Positions 22,868 through 35,325 are shown, counted from the first letter of the stretch. The stretch is 64,000 nucleotides of DNA from Pyxicephalus adspersus (GCF_032062135.1 NC_092861.1:119696234-119760233); one strand, 5' to 3'. The notes: generated by a model from the letters alone, not told the origin. Translations and numbers: made by a program.

Positions 22868-22998
22868 ACTGGTTTAAGGTAGCTCCTATAAGTCCTCATA
22901 CACTATAAGCATTCAATACTATTGGCTCTATTTACTTAGCATTGAACAATTATTGTGTATGAGGGTTTATAGGAGTTACCTTAAACCGGTCCCCATTT
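22868..22998. repeat. Foldback MITE at the right edge of the deletion seen in copy 1
   Basis: GGTTTAAGGTAGCTCCTATA and CCTCATACAC on the left pair with GTGTATGAGG and TATAGGAGTTACCTTAAACC on the right. The inverted repeat extends outwards through AAATGG. Copy 1 keeps only the last bases of this element (GTCCCCATTT at about 1820). Confidence 0.65.
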
Positions 22999-22999
22999 A

Positions 23000-23665
23000 G
23001 TTGGGTGTTAATAAAACTGAGCAAGAATACAGTAAGGGTGCTTAAGCCTTGTGTTTAGTACCTTTACTATTAGTAGTACCCTCTAATGTCTTCAGTGCAA
23101 TCACTATAACAGGTCCAAGAACACAGACAGTGATCATTGGCATAGCATATTAGCATGGTAAGAGGTGGCAATACCATTCTAGCTTGTACCACAGCAACCA
23201 GATATAACCAAACTTTAATTCTGTAAAATGATAAAAAAGCCTGGAGGATGATAAAGTCAATGCAGACAAGTTTTTTTATTTTGTGCGCTTAATTATTTAA
23301 ACCTAATTAATCAGTAGTGCACAGTAAATAATGGCTATTAATTATAGTTTGAGTGTATTAATGATTCTTGCCCACTTGTTACTGAAGGTGTAATAGGGGA
23401 AGTTGTAAGAAATGTGTTTTGCTGATCCTCTTATCATAAGTCTCCCTGGCAGAGTCCTGGCAATGTCAGTATGGTCCATATTGCTGCAAACTTGCTCCTG
23501 AGGTTGTCAGTATGGTGGTGAGTCTAGCTCCGTAAATATGATTTCATTTGTGTCAGTAGCGTGCTGATTCATTCTGTAGGACATTTTTCTAGATGTGTCA
23601 GTCCTGCTCTATCTCTTCATATCCTTAGTACCTACTGCATTACCACACCTATCCATGTGCATGTG
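23000..23665. other. Intergenic, shared with 1822-2500; no gene seen
   Basis: Well aligned between the copies. No splice-flanked frames or protein motifs were found. Confidence 0.45.
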
Positions 23666-24225
23666 TTACCCCCCTGGCGTTCTAATTATGTACGTATTTT
23701 TATGTCAAAAGCGTTACATTGTTTTGCATGGAAATTTGTTGTTTAATATTTTAGGCCTGTAATTCTTAGGAATAACTTCTGGGTATGATAAAGTTTGAAA
23801 CACAAATCATAAACTATAATAAATAGTTATAAATAATTTTATTATAAAAATTTTAAATAAAATAAACTTTAATAAAAAATGTAAAAAAAAAATTACATTT
23901 GTCGAAACGAGGGTACAATAATAGAATAAACTTTTGTATATATTATTTATTATTTGGAATCATTTTTTTATAACTTTTTTACTGTGATCAATGTGTTAAA
24001 AGCAGATTGCAATGTAATCTGCTTTTAAATTTCCTGCCAAGCCATGCCTGACTGGCGCACTGGTGCTTCACACATCACATCGATCGAGCCGTGGATGTTA
24101 TGCAGCAGCCAGCCTGGATCGATGGGAGCAGGAAGGAGTTTTTTTCCCTACCCGGACTGTGGCTTGGGGTTACCGCTTTTGGCATGTATAATTCAACCCG
24201 AGCCACCTTTGGCCAAGGCAGTTAA
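23666..24225. repeat. Non-autonomous DNA transposon-like repeat, copy 2 counterpart
   Basis: Same element as 2501-3041, in the same position within the duplicated unit and more diverged at the right end (CCAAGGCAGTTAA). It has no coding capacity. Confidence 0.5.
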
Positions 24226-24539
24226 TGTGGTAGCGATGATGTCTCTTCATAGGTTTCTGAATGTGTCAGTACAGTACTTGTATCTCTGCAGTCATTTTAC
24301 CAGCTGTGATTTAGTTTAATCCCAAAACTTTTGTTTCTTCCCCTATCTTGGAGCACTTTTCTCCAAAGGGTAAGAAACACCCGCACATGCACACTCCTGC
24401 GATTTAGTTTATTGGGTTTTTTAATTCAGCTATCTCTTTTGTCATTCCTTTCTGCCTCAGGTACCATCCTCTGCATACTGGAGTCCAATAGAGTGCTAGG
24501 ACTGGAGTAGGGGCCCCACTATAAGTAAAGGTAAATTGA

Positions 24540-25060
24540 GACGTTGTCATCTGTTCAAACTCTGGCTTTTGATCAGGGCCTCACAGAGGATGCTTCGGGG
24601 CCTATTGGCATCCTAAAAAGGACATCCCTGCCCCCCAGCCAATTCATTCACCGTTCCAAAACTGGCCTACCAATGATGTAGTCTGGGTGAGTTACAGAAC
24701 TACGGTACTGTAAACTGGGCTTTTGCTTGGTTTCATTGATGACAGAGCTAGTGCTAATTCTGTGTCAGTAATAGGAGGCTCTAAAAATTCAGCTTCCTCT
24801 GCCTGAAAACACAGAGCCCAGTAGTTTGTAAATACTGATTGATCATATTTATTTTGGATCTATAAGGTCCCTGTGTGCCACCTGCCTGGAGTTGATATAT
24901 TTGTGAATACATTTTTTTAATCTGTGCAGCAATCTCAGTAAAGGAATAAATGGGTTGACCCAATTTGTTCAATAATTCTGGGATTTGTGAAGAAGCCTTT
25001 GCATTTTTAAGTGCTCTAGGTACAAATTTGCCACTTTTGTTACCAGATTTGTAATACATA
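24540..25060 (-). mobile_element. L1-like ORF2 fragment (region between endonuclease and RT)
   Basis: The minus-strand frame has NKSGKFVPRALKNAKASSQIP and FTEIAAQIKKMYSQIYQLQ, typical of the L1 ORF2 linker just before the reverse transcriptase. It occupies the slot where copy 1 has the other parts of an L1 ORF2 (3640-6210). It is truncated and dead. Confidence 0.7.
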
Positions 25061-25099
25061 TTTTATTTATGTATATCAATTAAGAAACTTCTGTGACTT

Positions 25100-25160
25100 T
25101 ATTATTATATTATTAATATTATTATTAATAATATTAATAATAATAATAATAATAATAAAA
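25100..25160. repeat. ATT/TAA trinucleotide tract
   Basis: A microsatellite directly attached to the interspersed repeat that follows. The same association is seen at 37231-37254. Confidence 0.85.
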
Positions 25161-25590
25161 AACATGATTTATATAGCGCCAACATATTCCGTAGCGCTGT
25201 ACATTAAATAGGGGTTGCAAATGACAAACAAATACAGACAGTGACACAGGAGGAGGAGGGGACCCTGCCCCGAAGAGCTTACAATCTAGGAGGTGGGGGA
25301 AATAACACAATAGGAGGGGAGATATGTAGTGGTGGGAAGTAGTGAGGGTCTCAAAAGACAGAAGAAGTAGGGTAGGCAAGTTTGAAAAAATGGGTTTTGA
25401 GTGGTCTTTTAAATGAGCAGAAAGTAGGAGCAAGTCAAATAGGACGAGGAAGACCATTCCAGAGAGTTGGGGCAGCTCTAGACAAGTCTTGGAGCTGTGC
25501 ATGAGATGAAGTTATGAGTGAGGAAGTCAGTAGTAGGTCATTGGAGGAGGACTGAAGGGAGCGACTATGAGAGTATTTTTTACCAGGTCA
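25158..25590. repeat. Interspersed repeat, GCGCCAACAT family
   Basis: It starts ATTTATATAGCGCCAACAT, then GCGCTGTACATTAAATAGG, CCCTGCCCCGAAGAGCTTAC, and a distal part with GACGAGGAAGACCATTCCAG. Related copies occur at 37255-37390 and 60119-60510. It has no coding capacity; the open frame of about 120 codons in it is a repeat shadow. Confidence 0.8.
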
Positions 25591-26084
25591 GACTTGCTGC
25601 TATCCAAGAAACACCTTGTATTTAACAAAACAGATTATCTCAATGTATATTAATATGTGAACATATCAAGATAGAAATATAGGGATATTTCTAACAGTTG
25701 TTGTTCTATGAAACAATCTTACAAGATTTAAGTAGATCACGGGTAAGATTCTCCTGAGATTGGGTAAAAAAGAACAATAAAATCCTCAGGCAGAATGTTT
25801 AGGATGAAGTCTAAGACTTCCAGTGCAAAGTTGGCATGGGAGTCTCTGTTCTTTTTTTCTCTATTGTACAAGGTGGACGAATACGCTTGGGAGGAGCGTT
25901 GCTTGGGGAAAACCCAGATAGCTTTCCATCCATAGCCATCAGGATAGTTCTGTTAGGTGATCATATTACTTTAATGATGTAAAATCTAAGATAGCAAATT
26001 CAAAAACTGATAATGCATTTTGAATGGTATGGCTCATTTTCAGCAAGCGTATATTCTTAAAGAGTTATCTTTCCTGGGAGGAAT

Positions 26085-27330
26085 CAACATGGGCAGCTAG
26101 CTGTAGTTTTACTGTTAAAAAGACTGCACCACTTATCTGGGTTTGCGAATCTCCAGAGATAAATGAGATTTGGGTGCTCTCAAGGATTATCTTCTATTTG
26201 TCAGGAAATATCTCTCATTCTCATTTGTAGGATGGTGTAATCTTAATTTGATTAGTTTGTCCACATTGCTATACCCACTGCATACACTGACAGCTTCAAA
26301 ATAAAGACTTTTAGAGGTTGGAGAGGGGATTTTCACAATTTATATGGAAGGGGAGACATGTTATTTCTTCCTTAAAATCAACTCCTGAAGAGGAAAATGG
26401 GGGTCAACTTCCCAAGCATTAGACTCCATAACCTAGTGGCATGAACATGATTGGTCATGTTTGAGATCATTTTATACCCAATCAAACAGGATTTACTGAA
26501 TGAACAGGGAGACTTCCTGTCCTTTTTGGAGCTTCAATATAAATGGTGTTTACCCTCCTCACAAATATTCCAGTATATACAGGTTAGAAGTTTTGTACAG
26601 GCAAAAATAGGTGACTACATAGCAGACTTTCCACACTCAAACTAACATAAATTTACTACTTCAGGAGGGATCTATTGACAAATCTATGTCTTGGATCTAT
26701 TCTATATTAAGGTAATGCCTCATCCCAGACCCTCCAGACTGCTTGAAAAATGGGCTGATCTGATAAACTTTTTGGAGGATTCATAGAAACTCATGAAAAC
26801 AGGATGGCTGTTAAAAAACCTAAAAGCAGTCACAAGTAAAGCATGGTGGAAAAATACATTTTAAGGTTCTTACATAGAGTATACTGGGCATTTGACTTCC
26901 AGGCCACCATCGCACAGAATGGCTGACCACATGCCCCAAGTGTTCAGTATCCAAACCGAATCCGATTCATTTACTCTGAAATACTAAAGTTTTAGGAAAG
27001 GGCATGTCTTTAAATGACTGGGGTCTTAGACCAAACCCAGATTGTGTGCCCTATAATAGGTTTACTTCATGTAAAAAAAGAGGGAAAAAGAGGTCAGGTT
27101 CAGGTACATTTCAAGATCTTTTTCTAATGCAATAACTGTTGCCATCCTTACCAAATCTGTTGGAGGTGTTACTGTTGGAGGTGTTACAGCTGTTACACAA
27201 ATTACTACTGAATCGACAAACTTAATACTTTTTAAAACCCTACATTTCTTCACCACTTGGTCCAAGTTTTTGGTCAGAGATGTATCTGAAGATACACTGA
27301 TTGATATTATGAAAATATTTGAATACACTA
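26085..27330 (+). mobile_element. Plus-strand L1-like ORF2 fragment (copy 2)
   Basis: Counterpart of 6510-7800, with FSQFIWKGRH near 26330. Numerous stops and deletions are present, including loss of the dinucleotide tract. No functional protein can be made from it. Confidence 0.5.
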
Positions 27331-28127
27331 AATGGTATTGTTAGGAGAAACTGAGAGTCATGCTGGGAGCACCGGATTTAAGGCCACCAGTTGTGTTGCT
27401 TTTAGGTATTTTGAGAGAGTTTATGGGAGGCAATATTTTAGTACAATTGCCCTATTTGCTGCCTTGAATCTTCAATATTTACCTATTTGATTTGATTAAT
27501 ATTGAGTCGGTCATGGGGGTTATATATGTGTGTTTATAGCTGTAAAAGACCTGAGTGAGGTTTGTTTAATTTTTTTTGTTTTCATGTTGTTACCTATTAT
27601 GACTCAGAATGTATTCTACCGCTCACTTCATATGCTGTAAATTTTTCAGAAAGCAGGCAGCCATGCACATTTTTCCATTTGGTCTACACAGTAAAACCTT
27701 CCACATTGGAACTGATGTCTTTGTTTGACACAATGCTCATGAAACATTTTCAATGTTTTCACTTTTTTATTTGTAATATTTGTATACTCTTTGAAAAATT
27801 CTAAAATAAATTATATGAAAAAAAGACTGCTTGTCCAATTCTGCATCCTATCAACTCACTGTGTTCCTAATGTCTCCTAAACCAGCCTTTACTGACCCTG
27901 TTTGAGAAACAAAGTCCTAAACTATTGGTTGTAGCAACTTGAAATTTATTTTATAACGATGCCATAGTTGAAATTTTAAGGGGTACCAGCCACAAGTGCC
28001 CCCTACTTTCACCTACATTTTCGTTTTCCTACACCTCTCCGTACCAGAGAAATTGAGGTTCAAAGAAGGGAAGCGGATGGGGTAGCATAGTCTGAAAGTT
28101 GTTGTTTTGTGAGCTGACAGGTATAAA

Positions 28128-28190
28128 CTTAAGCTGCGTACACAAGTCAGATTTTTCTCACCCGATAATCAGCCCCATATAGCAATATTA
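28128..28190 (+). repeat. Fragment of the CTAAAGCTACGTACACAC MITE
   Basis: CTTAAGCTGCGTACACAAG followed by CACCCGATAATCAGCCC matches the first 60 bp of the element at 38033-38372. The remainder is missing. Confidence 0.6.
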
Positions 28191-29204
28191 AGAATGACGA
28201 ATATGTCCAGTAGAGAGCAAAAAGTTCATATAATATATATCTAATGAAATCTACCTTGGCCTCCTTTACTCATAAACCTAAAACTTTTGTCTCAGTTGAC
28301 GGGTTGTCTTTTAACCTTATTATAGCACTAAAACATACATTATCAAGGTTGCTTTCTGGTATCTGACACAGAAGCAGAACAGCAGATTCTTATTGACCTA
28401 AATGAGTAGAATAGATGACAGGTCAGGGACAGCTCACAGCCTTTTTGTGTTAGATATTACTTTTGGGATTTGACTAGATGCATTGTAGTAGTGCTGTATT
28501 ACAATACAAAATGCTTACCAGACTTTTAAGAAAATGTGAAAAGTTGATTGTCCAGGGAACCAGGGCAAAAAGGGGAGATGGGGCTGTTCTGCCACCAATG
28601 ATGCTTAGTCTAGGGGCCCTTTCTGTGACTGTCTGACCAGTTTCTTTTGGGCAGCCACAAAACCACCTCCCACACTTACCAGCACAAGGGAGAGCATGGA
28701 GAATAGAGCAATCAAATAGCGTTAGTCATCTGGGAGGTGAGTGATTTTGTGTATGTATATGCACATTAGTGTACTGCTATGCTTTAGTAATAAAGCTGTG
28801 ATAGTAAAATGAATCATAAGGGGTGCTGAGCACTGTACTGTTTATATATATGACCCCAGCTCCATTACATACACCTGATGCCAACACTGTATGTGTATTG
28901 AACAATCTGGCTAAAGCAGAGTAGGCTGTTGATTTTTGTAAAACCATATCTTTTTAAACCCTGGTACACCACAACAATCTGCAACATCACTGTTCACCTA
29001 CCAAAGCCAGGTCTTTCACAATCTTAGTAGAGCAGTAGGAGAAAATTTTTTGTTGTACCCCCAAGGTTGTTAGGTCTAGAAATACCGATCCTACCAGCAG
29101 GTATTATTCTTTCCTCCAACATCAACACTTCTGGGTACAAGTTAGCGTGCCTCTTGACAGTATTGGTGCCTTGTGCTTGGTTTAGTGCTGTCACATAGAG
29201 GTCA

Positions 29205-29605
29205 GAGAAGACTGAATAGGAGCGATGAGCCTCCCTGGATACATACGTTAGGCATCCCAGGAATCTTCTGGCTGCTCTAAAGTCGAGCATGTGCAAAAGG
29301 AGCTTTTTTTTTAATGGGGTAAAAAAATGCTGATCCCATGCATGGGCAGCGATATTGGCACTCTTTTTTTTCCCCATTTACATCACACAATCTCATGCCT
29401 GCACAGTGTGAAATCAGGTGAGATAGAACAAAGACAGAAGAAGGGATAGGAAGATGATGACACCCGGGAAGAAGGAGGATACCAGGACAACATGGGGCCT
29501 GATCCAGAAAAGCCCTGGAGGGATTGACAGGTCTGTGAAGGTAATGGTGAGTTGTTGTTTTTTTTTTCCAGTTCTCTTCCGCTTTTAGTTCTGTTAAAAA
29601 ACACT
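29205..29605 (-). repeat. MITE of the AAAGxGGAACTAAAC family, copy-2-specific
   Basis: Its complement starts AAAAGCGGAAGAGAACTGG and passes through blocks like those at 51272-51600: the CATCAC...ATCTCATGCCTG region, TGCTGATCCCATGCATGGG, and TCCTGGGATGC. It is absent from the matching place of copy 1 (about 9730). The 117-codon open frame over 29024-29377 lies largely within it. Confidence 0.6.
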
Positions 29606-29949
29606 TCCTTTTAGTATAGCTGAGATAGCAGAATATGTGAAGAGAAAACTAAAGCTTCAGCTACTTGTTCATGAAGGACCACACAATAATTTGTTTAGGA
29701 GAAAAGATACATCTCCATTGCATTTTTCTCTATTCATATTTGCCATTATAAAACTTGAAAAATCAAATCACATGATGATGAGGCCATTTTGTCAATATAC
29801 TGTACAGGAAATGATCCTCATTATGTAGAAAATGCAGCTAATCTGGAAGAAAGTAACTTCTGGTTTAATAAACTACAAATCCCAGCATGTACTACATCAT
29901 TGGGATACAGAGGGCCATGTTAGGAGGCAATAAAGTGATGGTTAATATA

Positions 29950-31610
29950 CAGTTATGTCCACAAATATTTGGAGAGAGACAACTTTTTTTCTAATTTTGG
30001 TTCTGTACATTACCACAATTAGTTTTAAATGAAACATCTCCAATGCAGTTGATCTGCAGACTTTAAGCTTTAATTCAGTGGGTTGAACAAAAAGATTGCA
30101 TAAAAATGTGAGGAACTAAAGCCTTTTTTTACACAATCATTTCATTTCAGGGGCTCAAAAGTAATTGGACAATTGACTCAAAGGTTATTTCATGGACTGG
30201 TGTGGGCAATTCCTTTGTTATGTCATTATCAATTAAACAGATAAAAGGCCTGGAGTTGATGGGGGGAGGGGGTGCTTGTATGTGGAAGATTTTGCTGTAA
30301 ACAGACAACATGCGGTAAAAGGAGCTCTCCATGCAGGTAAAACAAGCCATCCTTAAGCTGCAAAAACAGAAAAAAACCCATCCGAGAAATTTGTACATTA
30401 GGAGTGGCAAAATCTACAGTTTGGTACATCATGAGAAAGAAACAAAGCACTGGTGAACTCGGCAACGCCAAAAGACCTGGACGTCCACGGAAGACAACAA
30501 TGGTGGATGATGGCAGAATCATTTCCATGGTGAAGAGAAACCCCTTCACAACAGCCAACCAAGTGAACAACACTCTCCAGGAATTAGGCGTATCGATATC
30601 CAAGTCTACCATAAAGAGAAGACTGCATGAAAGTAAATGCAGACGGTGCACTGCAAGGTGCAAGCCACTCATAAGCCTCAAGAAATAGAAAGACTAGATT
30701 GGACTTAGCTCAAAAACATCTAAAAAAGCCAGCACAGTTCTCGAAAAACATTCTTTGGACAGATGAAACCAAGATCAAATTTTACCAGAATGATGGCAAG
30801 AAAAAGTATGGAGAAGGTGTGGAACATCTCATGATCCAAAGCATACCACATCATCTGTAAAACATGGCGGAGGCAGTGTGATGGCTTGGGCGTGCATGGC
30901 TGCCAGTGGCACCGAAACACTAGTGTTTATCCATGATGTGACACAGGACAGAAGCAGCCGAATTTATTCTGAGGTGTTCAGAGACATACTGTCTGCTCAT
31001 ATCCAGCTAAATGCAGTCACATTGATTGGGAGGCGTTTCATTATACAGATGGATTATGACCCGAAACATACAGCCAAAGCAACCCAGGAGTTTATTAAAG
31101 CAAAGAAGTGGACGATTATTGAATGGCCAAGTCAGTCACCTGATCTGAACCCAATTGAGCATGCATTTCACTTGTTGAAGACTAAACTTCGGACAGAAAG
31201 ACCCACAAACAAAGAGCAACTGAAAGCCGCTGCAGTAAAGGCCTGGCAGAGCATTAAAAAGGAGGAAACCCAGCATCTGGTGATGTCCATGAGTTCAAGA
31301 CTACAGGCTGTCATTGCCAGCAAAGGGTTTACAAACAAGTATTAGAAATGAAGTATTAGAAATGAACATTTTATTTTCAGCTTTTTTATTTGTCCAATTA
31401 CTTTTGAGCCCCTGAAATGAAGTGAATGTGTTAAAAGGGCTTTAGTTCCTCACATTTTTATGCAATCTTTTTGTTCAACCCACCGAATTAAAGCTGAAAG
31501 TCTGCAGTTCAACTGCATCGGAGTTGTTTCATTTAAAATTAATTGTGGTAATGTACAGAACCAAAATTAGAATAAAATGGTCTGTGTCCAAATATTTATG
31601 AACCTAACTG
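29950..31610 (+). mobile_element. Tc1/mariner element, Tc1-like, with about 220-bp inverted repeats
   Basis: The ends are CAGTTATGTCCACAAATATT and the complement CAGTTAGGTTCATAAATATT, both flanked by TA (29948-29949 and 31611-31612), the target duplication of this superfamily. The inverted repeats extend about 220 bp (29950-30170 and 31392-31610) through TCCAATTACTTTTGAGCCCC. The empty site is seen in copy 1 near 9960. Total length is about 1.66 kb, normal for an autonomous Tc1 element, but the transposase is broken. Confidence 0.95.
30331..31345 (+). pseudogene. Tc1-like transposase, frameshifted
   Basis: The N-terminal paired-like DNA-binding part is readable from ATG 30331 (QAILKLQKQKK). 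After a frameshift near 30380 it continues with GVAKSTVWYIM and the AT-hook-like RPGRPRK (about 30470-30490). A stop at 30686 and further frame changes near 30690 and 30830 break the catalytic core. The core still shows ILWTDET (first catalytic Asp, about 30750-30770), QMDYDPKHTA (second Asp, about 31045-31075) and SPDLNPIEH (catalytic Glu, about 31136-31164). The last 155 codons (30878-31345) are open. Tc1 transposases cut and paste via a DDE catalytic triad. This copy cannot make the enzyme but could be mobilised in trans, since both inverted repeats are present. Confidence 0.93.
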
Positions 31611-31612
31611 TA

Positions 31613-33521
31613 GGTGAGAATTTCCCAGATGAAGCATCTGTTAATCGTGTCAACATTCCCTGAAGAAGCCATAAAGTGAAACGTGTCAGGAACTGAGACA
31701 AATTGCAGTTACCAAATTATTTTGCCAAAAAACTTTTGCTTGGATGCACTAATTGTATTGGAAGCATTGATCTTTTTCTAGATGAATTGTACAATGACAA
31801 CACGTAAACTTTGTAACTATCAATAATTGTGAATAAGTACATTTTTGATTTACATGCCACAAACCCCTTCATTTATTTGGTTTCAGCCACACTCACTCTG
31901 GTTTGGGATTTGAAACTAATTTTTCTTCCTCGTTTGTTTTCTGCCTTTTACAGTGTACATACTGCACATGTTATTGCTCATGCTATGAGGAAACTAAAAG
32001 GTTTTAGGTCTTTTGGCATTCAAGTAGTTGGCAACAACATTCAAGCTGCAGGAACAAAAAAACATCAAGAGAAAATACTCACCTGTTCTCACTGCCTTAT
32101 TTTTCTTAATGCCTTTAGCTGTATGGAAAGGGATGCAGCTTTGCCTAAAGGCCATTGGAAAGAAATCCCAATACCTATTGTACATGAAAGCTCAGAGCTA
32201 TAGAGGGCTATCTTTACATACGTTCAATTCTATTACCAACTTTGTACCATTTGTTGCAACATGAGGTACGATAAATGTACCTAAACCTAAGCTGAATATT
32301 TAAGACACTGAAGATATATCAGATTATTACCTATGGAGGGGCTAACTATCCTAGCAACTCTTAACCGAATGCATCTGTATAGCAGTTAATTGAATTTTCC
32401 CTCCAAACCTAGAGACTGGATCACAATTTTGTAGAAGTAGCCACCTATGGGCCACACAGCAATAATTTCAGAGACTAGAAAAAAAACCTTGGGGTGCCTT
32501 TATACTTCAAAGAATTACCACTAAAAAGTAAAGATACTCTCTTCTCAGTTAAATATTTTATGCTGATGTATGGTTGTGTTATAATGTAATAATGTGAATA
32601 ATAGCAGTGTGTTTAAAAAAGCAAATAAAGCCCAAAATCCAAATAATATTTTATGGCTTTTATTTCTATACACACAAATGCATTGGGAACATTGAACTTT
32701 TATTTTTTTTAAATCACACTGGTATTATATATACACAACTGTATATTTAAAAAAATAATCATCTAATATTTGAATGACATGTACTTCTGAGACCTTAGGC
32801 CTAAACTTTAGGTGCACATAGGAAAAAAAACCAAAAACAATAAATGTAGTTTTGTATTTATTAACAAAAATTATTCATGTATGTGTATTTTAAATACAAC
32901 TACTGTAAATATCATGATACAGCTTTCTGTAAACACCTAAACAGCAACTCTCTGAATAGGAGAGGGGAGGGACAATATGTTGAGCCATTCAGTCCCGAGA
33001 CTATCAATCAGTCAGCAGAATCTCACATCTCTTATGGTTTGTCTACAGATAAGTGGTTGTAGACACACTTATAAACCAGTGCACTGCTATTATTTAGTAG
33101 GAATTCTAGACAAAAGGTATAAGGGTACTGGCACAATCCACTTTTTTAAATGTTCCCTACAGCAAAGGTTCTCCTCTTAGGTTCAGGTCTACTTAACATT
33201 CTTCACAATCCATTATTGTGTTGTGAAAGCTTTGTCATTGCCACATGGATATCCATAGCCTACAGTTTTCCATGTACATGTGACTACATAGAGGTAGTTC
33301 ATGAAAATACATCAAATCGTCACACTGTTCCATCAAAACCATTTCCCACAATCCAACACTTGTGGGTTTTATAAAAAAGGGCATTTTTTTACACATTTTA
33401 CAATGGCCATACTTCTCTAGAAAAATAAAATGAGCAGTTATTTCCAACTATTGTTTGGACAGGTTGTTGTTTTAAAAAGGAAGTAAAAAAAAAGGAGTTC
33501 ATATTGGTCATTGATGCATCA
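31613..33521. other. KAT14 3' untranslated and downstream region
   Basis: It matches 9965-12016. The stretch next to exon 10 is probably the KAT14 3' UTR, reaching at least the AATAAA at 32857-32862. The rest shows no gene; the plus-strand frame at 31829-32203 is not conserved with copy 1 past an A-run. Confidence 0.45.
32857..32862 (-). terminator. KAT14: Candidate KAT14 poly(A) signal AATAAA
   Basis: AATAAA on the minus strand, 660 bp past the KAT14 stop. The copy 1 counterpart reads ATTAAA. Other signals further on cannot be excluded. Confidence 0.4.
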
Positions 33522-33695
33522 TCACCTTCGCAGACGAAGGAAGAAGGCATGTTTGCACTCTGTGCTGTCTATGGCGTAATATTTGTCATAGAAATCAAGG
33601 ATGTACTCTTCTGTCTTGAATCCAAACTTCTGGTAGAGCAGCATTGCAGGATTGTTTGCAGACACATGTAGAGTAACGTCCTTCCCCATACAGGT
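33522..33695 (-). other. KAT14: KAT14 coding exon 10 (last)
   Basis: Acceptor TTTTTGACAG. Begins TCMGKDVTLHVSANNPAMLL and ends HAFFLRLRR with TGA (33522-33524). This is the exon copied to 12017-12190. Confidence 0.97.
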
Positions 33696-35277
33696 CTGTC
33701 AAAAAGAGTTGATTAAACAAAAAACACCATGAGAAATGAGCCCAGAGTGCAGAAATACACAGGTAGGAGAATGCACAGTACTCACTAATCACATATAGTT
33801 CAACGAAAATCTTATTTATAAAGGAAAGACTCATACACAGCATATTTCAGCCCTGTTCCTCCACAACTCTCTTATGGAACATTTTTCTAATTAAATCAAT
33901 ATTAAAAGAATCCACTTTAAAAGGACTTCATCATAATAAATTAATGGGGGCTGCCATTACTGAGAATAATAATCTCCTGGTTGTCATTCTGATGCTTTGA
34001 CTTTATTGCAGTATGAATCACTGTCCAAGGACAGGTGTATAGGTTCTAACATTCGTTTACAACATGCTTTTTTTTTTTAGGACTGAGACTACACATACTG
34101 AAGTTAGACACAGCCAAGCATCTAGCATTTTCAAGGGAACTGCAACAGCAGCCCCACATTTCTCTCAAGACATTTTAAAGGTTCATGCATGTCTGTCTAG
34201 TGTTGCCCAATTAAGAAAAAAAAGGTTGTTTCATAATTTTAGCATTGCAACACAGCATAACGCACAGTCATGTATGTATTGTTATGTGCTGCAGTGCAGG
34301 TGCATTGTGATGTCATCCAGATATAATGGCACTGCACCAAATGGATATGCATACCACTTATCACCCCATGTTGTTTAAAACGGGTCAAAGAAAAGTGTGA
34401 ATCCAGCTTGAATGAAATGTGATATGTGAGAAATGTGTAGGCTTCTTTTGTTGTTCTCTCAATTCTGGTTGCCTGGCTTTTATGGGGACCACCTAATTTC
34501 ACTGACCTGGGCCAACTATGAAAATCAGGAGTTTCCCTTCAGTGGCTTCATATTTGTACTAGTCAGTGACTCCAAAGTGATAAAGAGAAGGACAGTCAAG
34601 CAATTCGCATTTTTACAAGGCCAGCATTTGCAGAGGTTGTTTTACTAAAAGTTTATTTAACATTATTTTTTTTGTTTATTTTTTTGTAAAAAGGTGATGA
34701 TAATTTCAATAAGAAGGACTATTACATCAAACTAGTTGCTTGAAAAGGGGAAACATTCTCTTGCTGTAAAAAATTGGTCATGGCACAGAACATATTCAGG
34801 TTCAGTCACAGTCCACAATATCTACAGACTTCCATATTTGCAAGATATGAAATGTCTAGATTGTGTATTTAGGAATGTATTCAACCTTAAACATGCACTG
34901 TTACATTGCACAGTCAGATCACTTTGCTGGCAGCCTGCACACTCCAGAAAGGTATACTCACCAGCAATGCTCTTTGCCACTTTCTAGCTCTGCTAAAGTT
35001 TTCTTGATCTGCTGTTGCAATGGAGCAAAGCGTTTAGGTAAAGAAAACCTAAGACCTTCCGAATGTGTCCCAAAGCAGCCTAAAGCTCTCTTACACCTAA
35101 ACCTATCGTACATAGACCTTTGCAGCTTAGAGGCAATGATAGAATGTAGGTGGGTAAGTTTATTTTGCTGGTGAATCAGACTACCTAAAAGATATTTTCA
35201 ACTGCCCAGACAAGGAAAAATGACTGTCTTCTAAGGTCAGGAGATTCTGCAGCACATAATAAAGGAAAAAAAAATAA

Positions 35278-35325
<48 letters not shown>

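Larger units (their letters stand above)
19731..34420. repeat. Tandem segmental duplication, copy 2 (holds the intact gene ends)
   Basis: Same unit as 1-12790, with starts about 19.7 kb apart. This copy includes the functional last coding exon of KAT14 (33522-33695) and the complete coding exons of a RING-H2 gene. Private features are a Tc1 element (29950-31610), a MITE at about 29205-29605 and extra sequence at about 28080-28510. The right edge falls inside KAT14 intron 9, so only the last KAT14 exon was duplicated. Confidence 0.9.

Noticed and set aside
29024..29377. A 117-codon minus-strand open frame with an acceptor-like CTTTAG, which looked like a novel exon
   Set aside because: Most of it aligns with the MITE family seen in full at 51272-51797 (TGCTGATCCCATGCATGGG and TCCTGGGATGC blocks), and the MITE part is absent from the sister copy. 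It is a repeat shadow.
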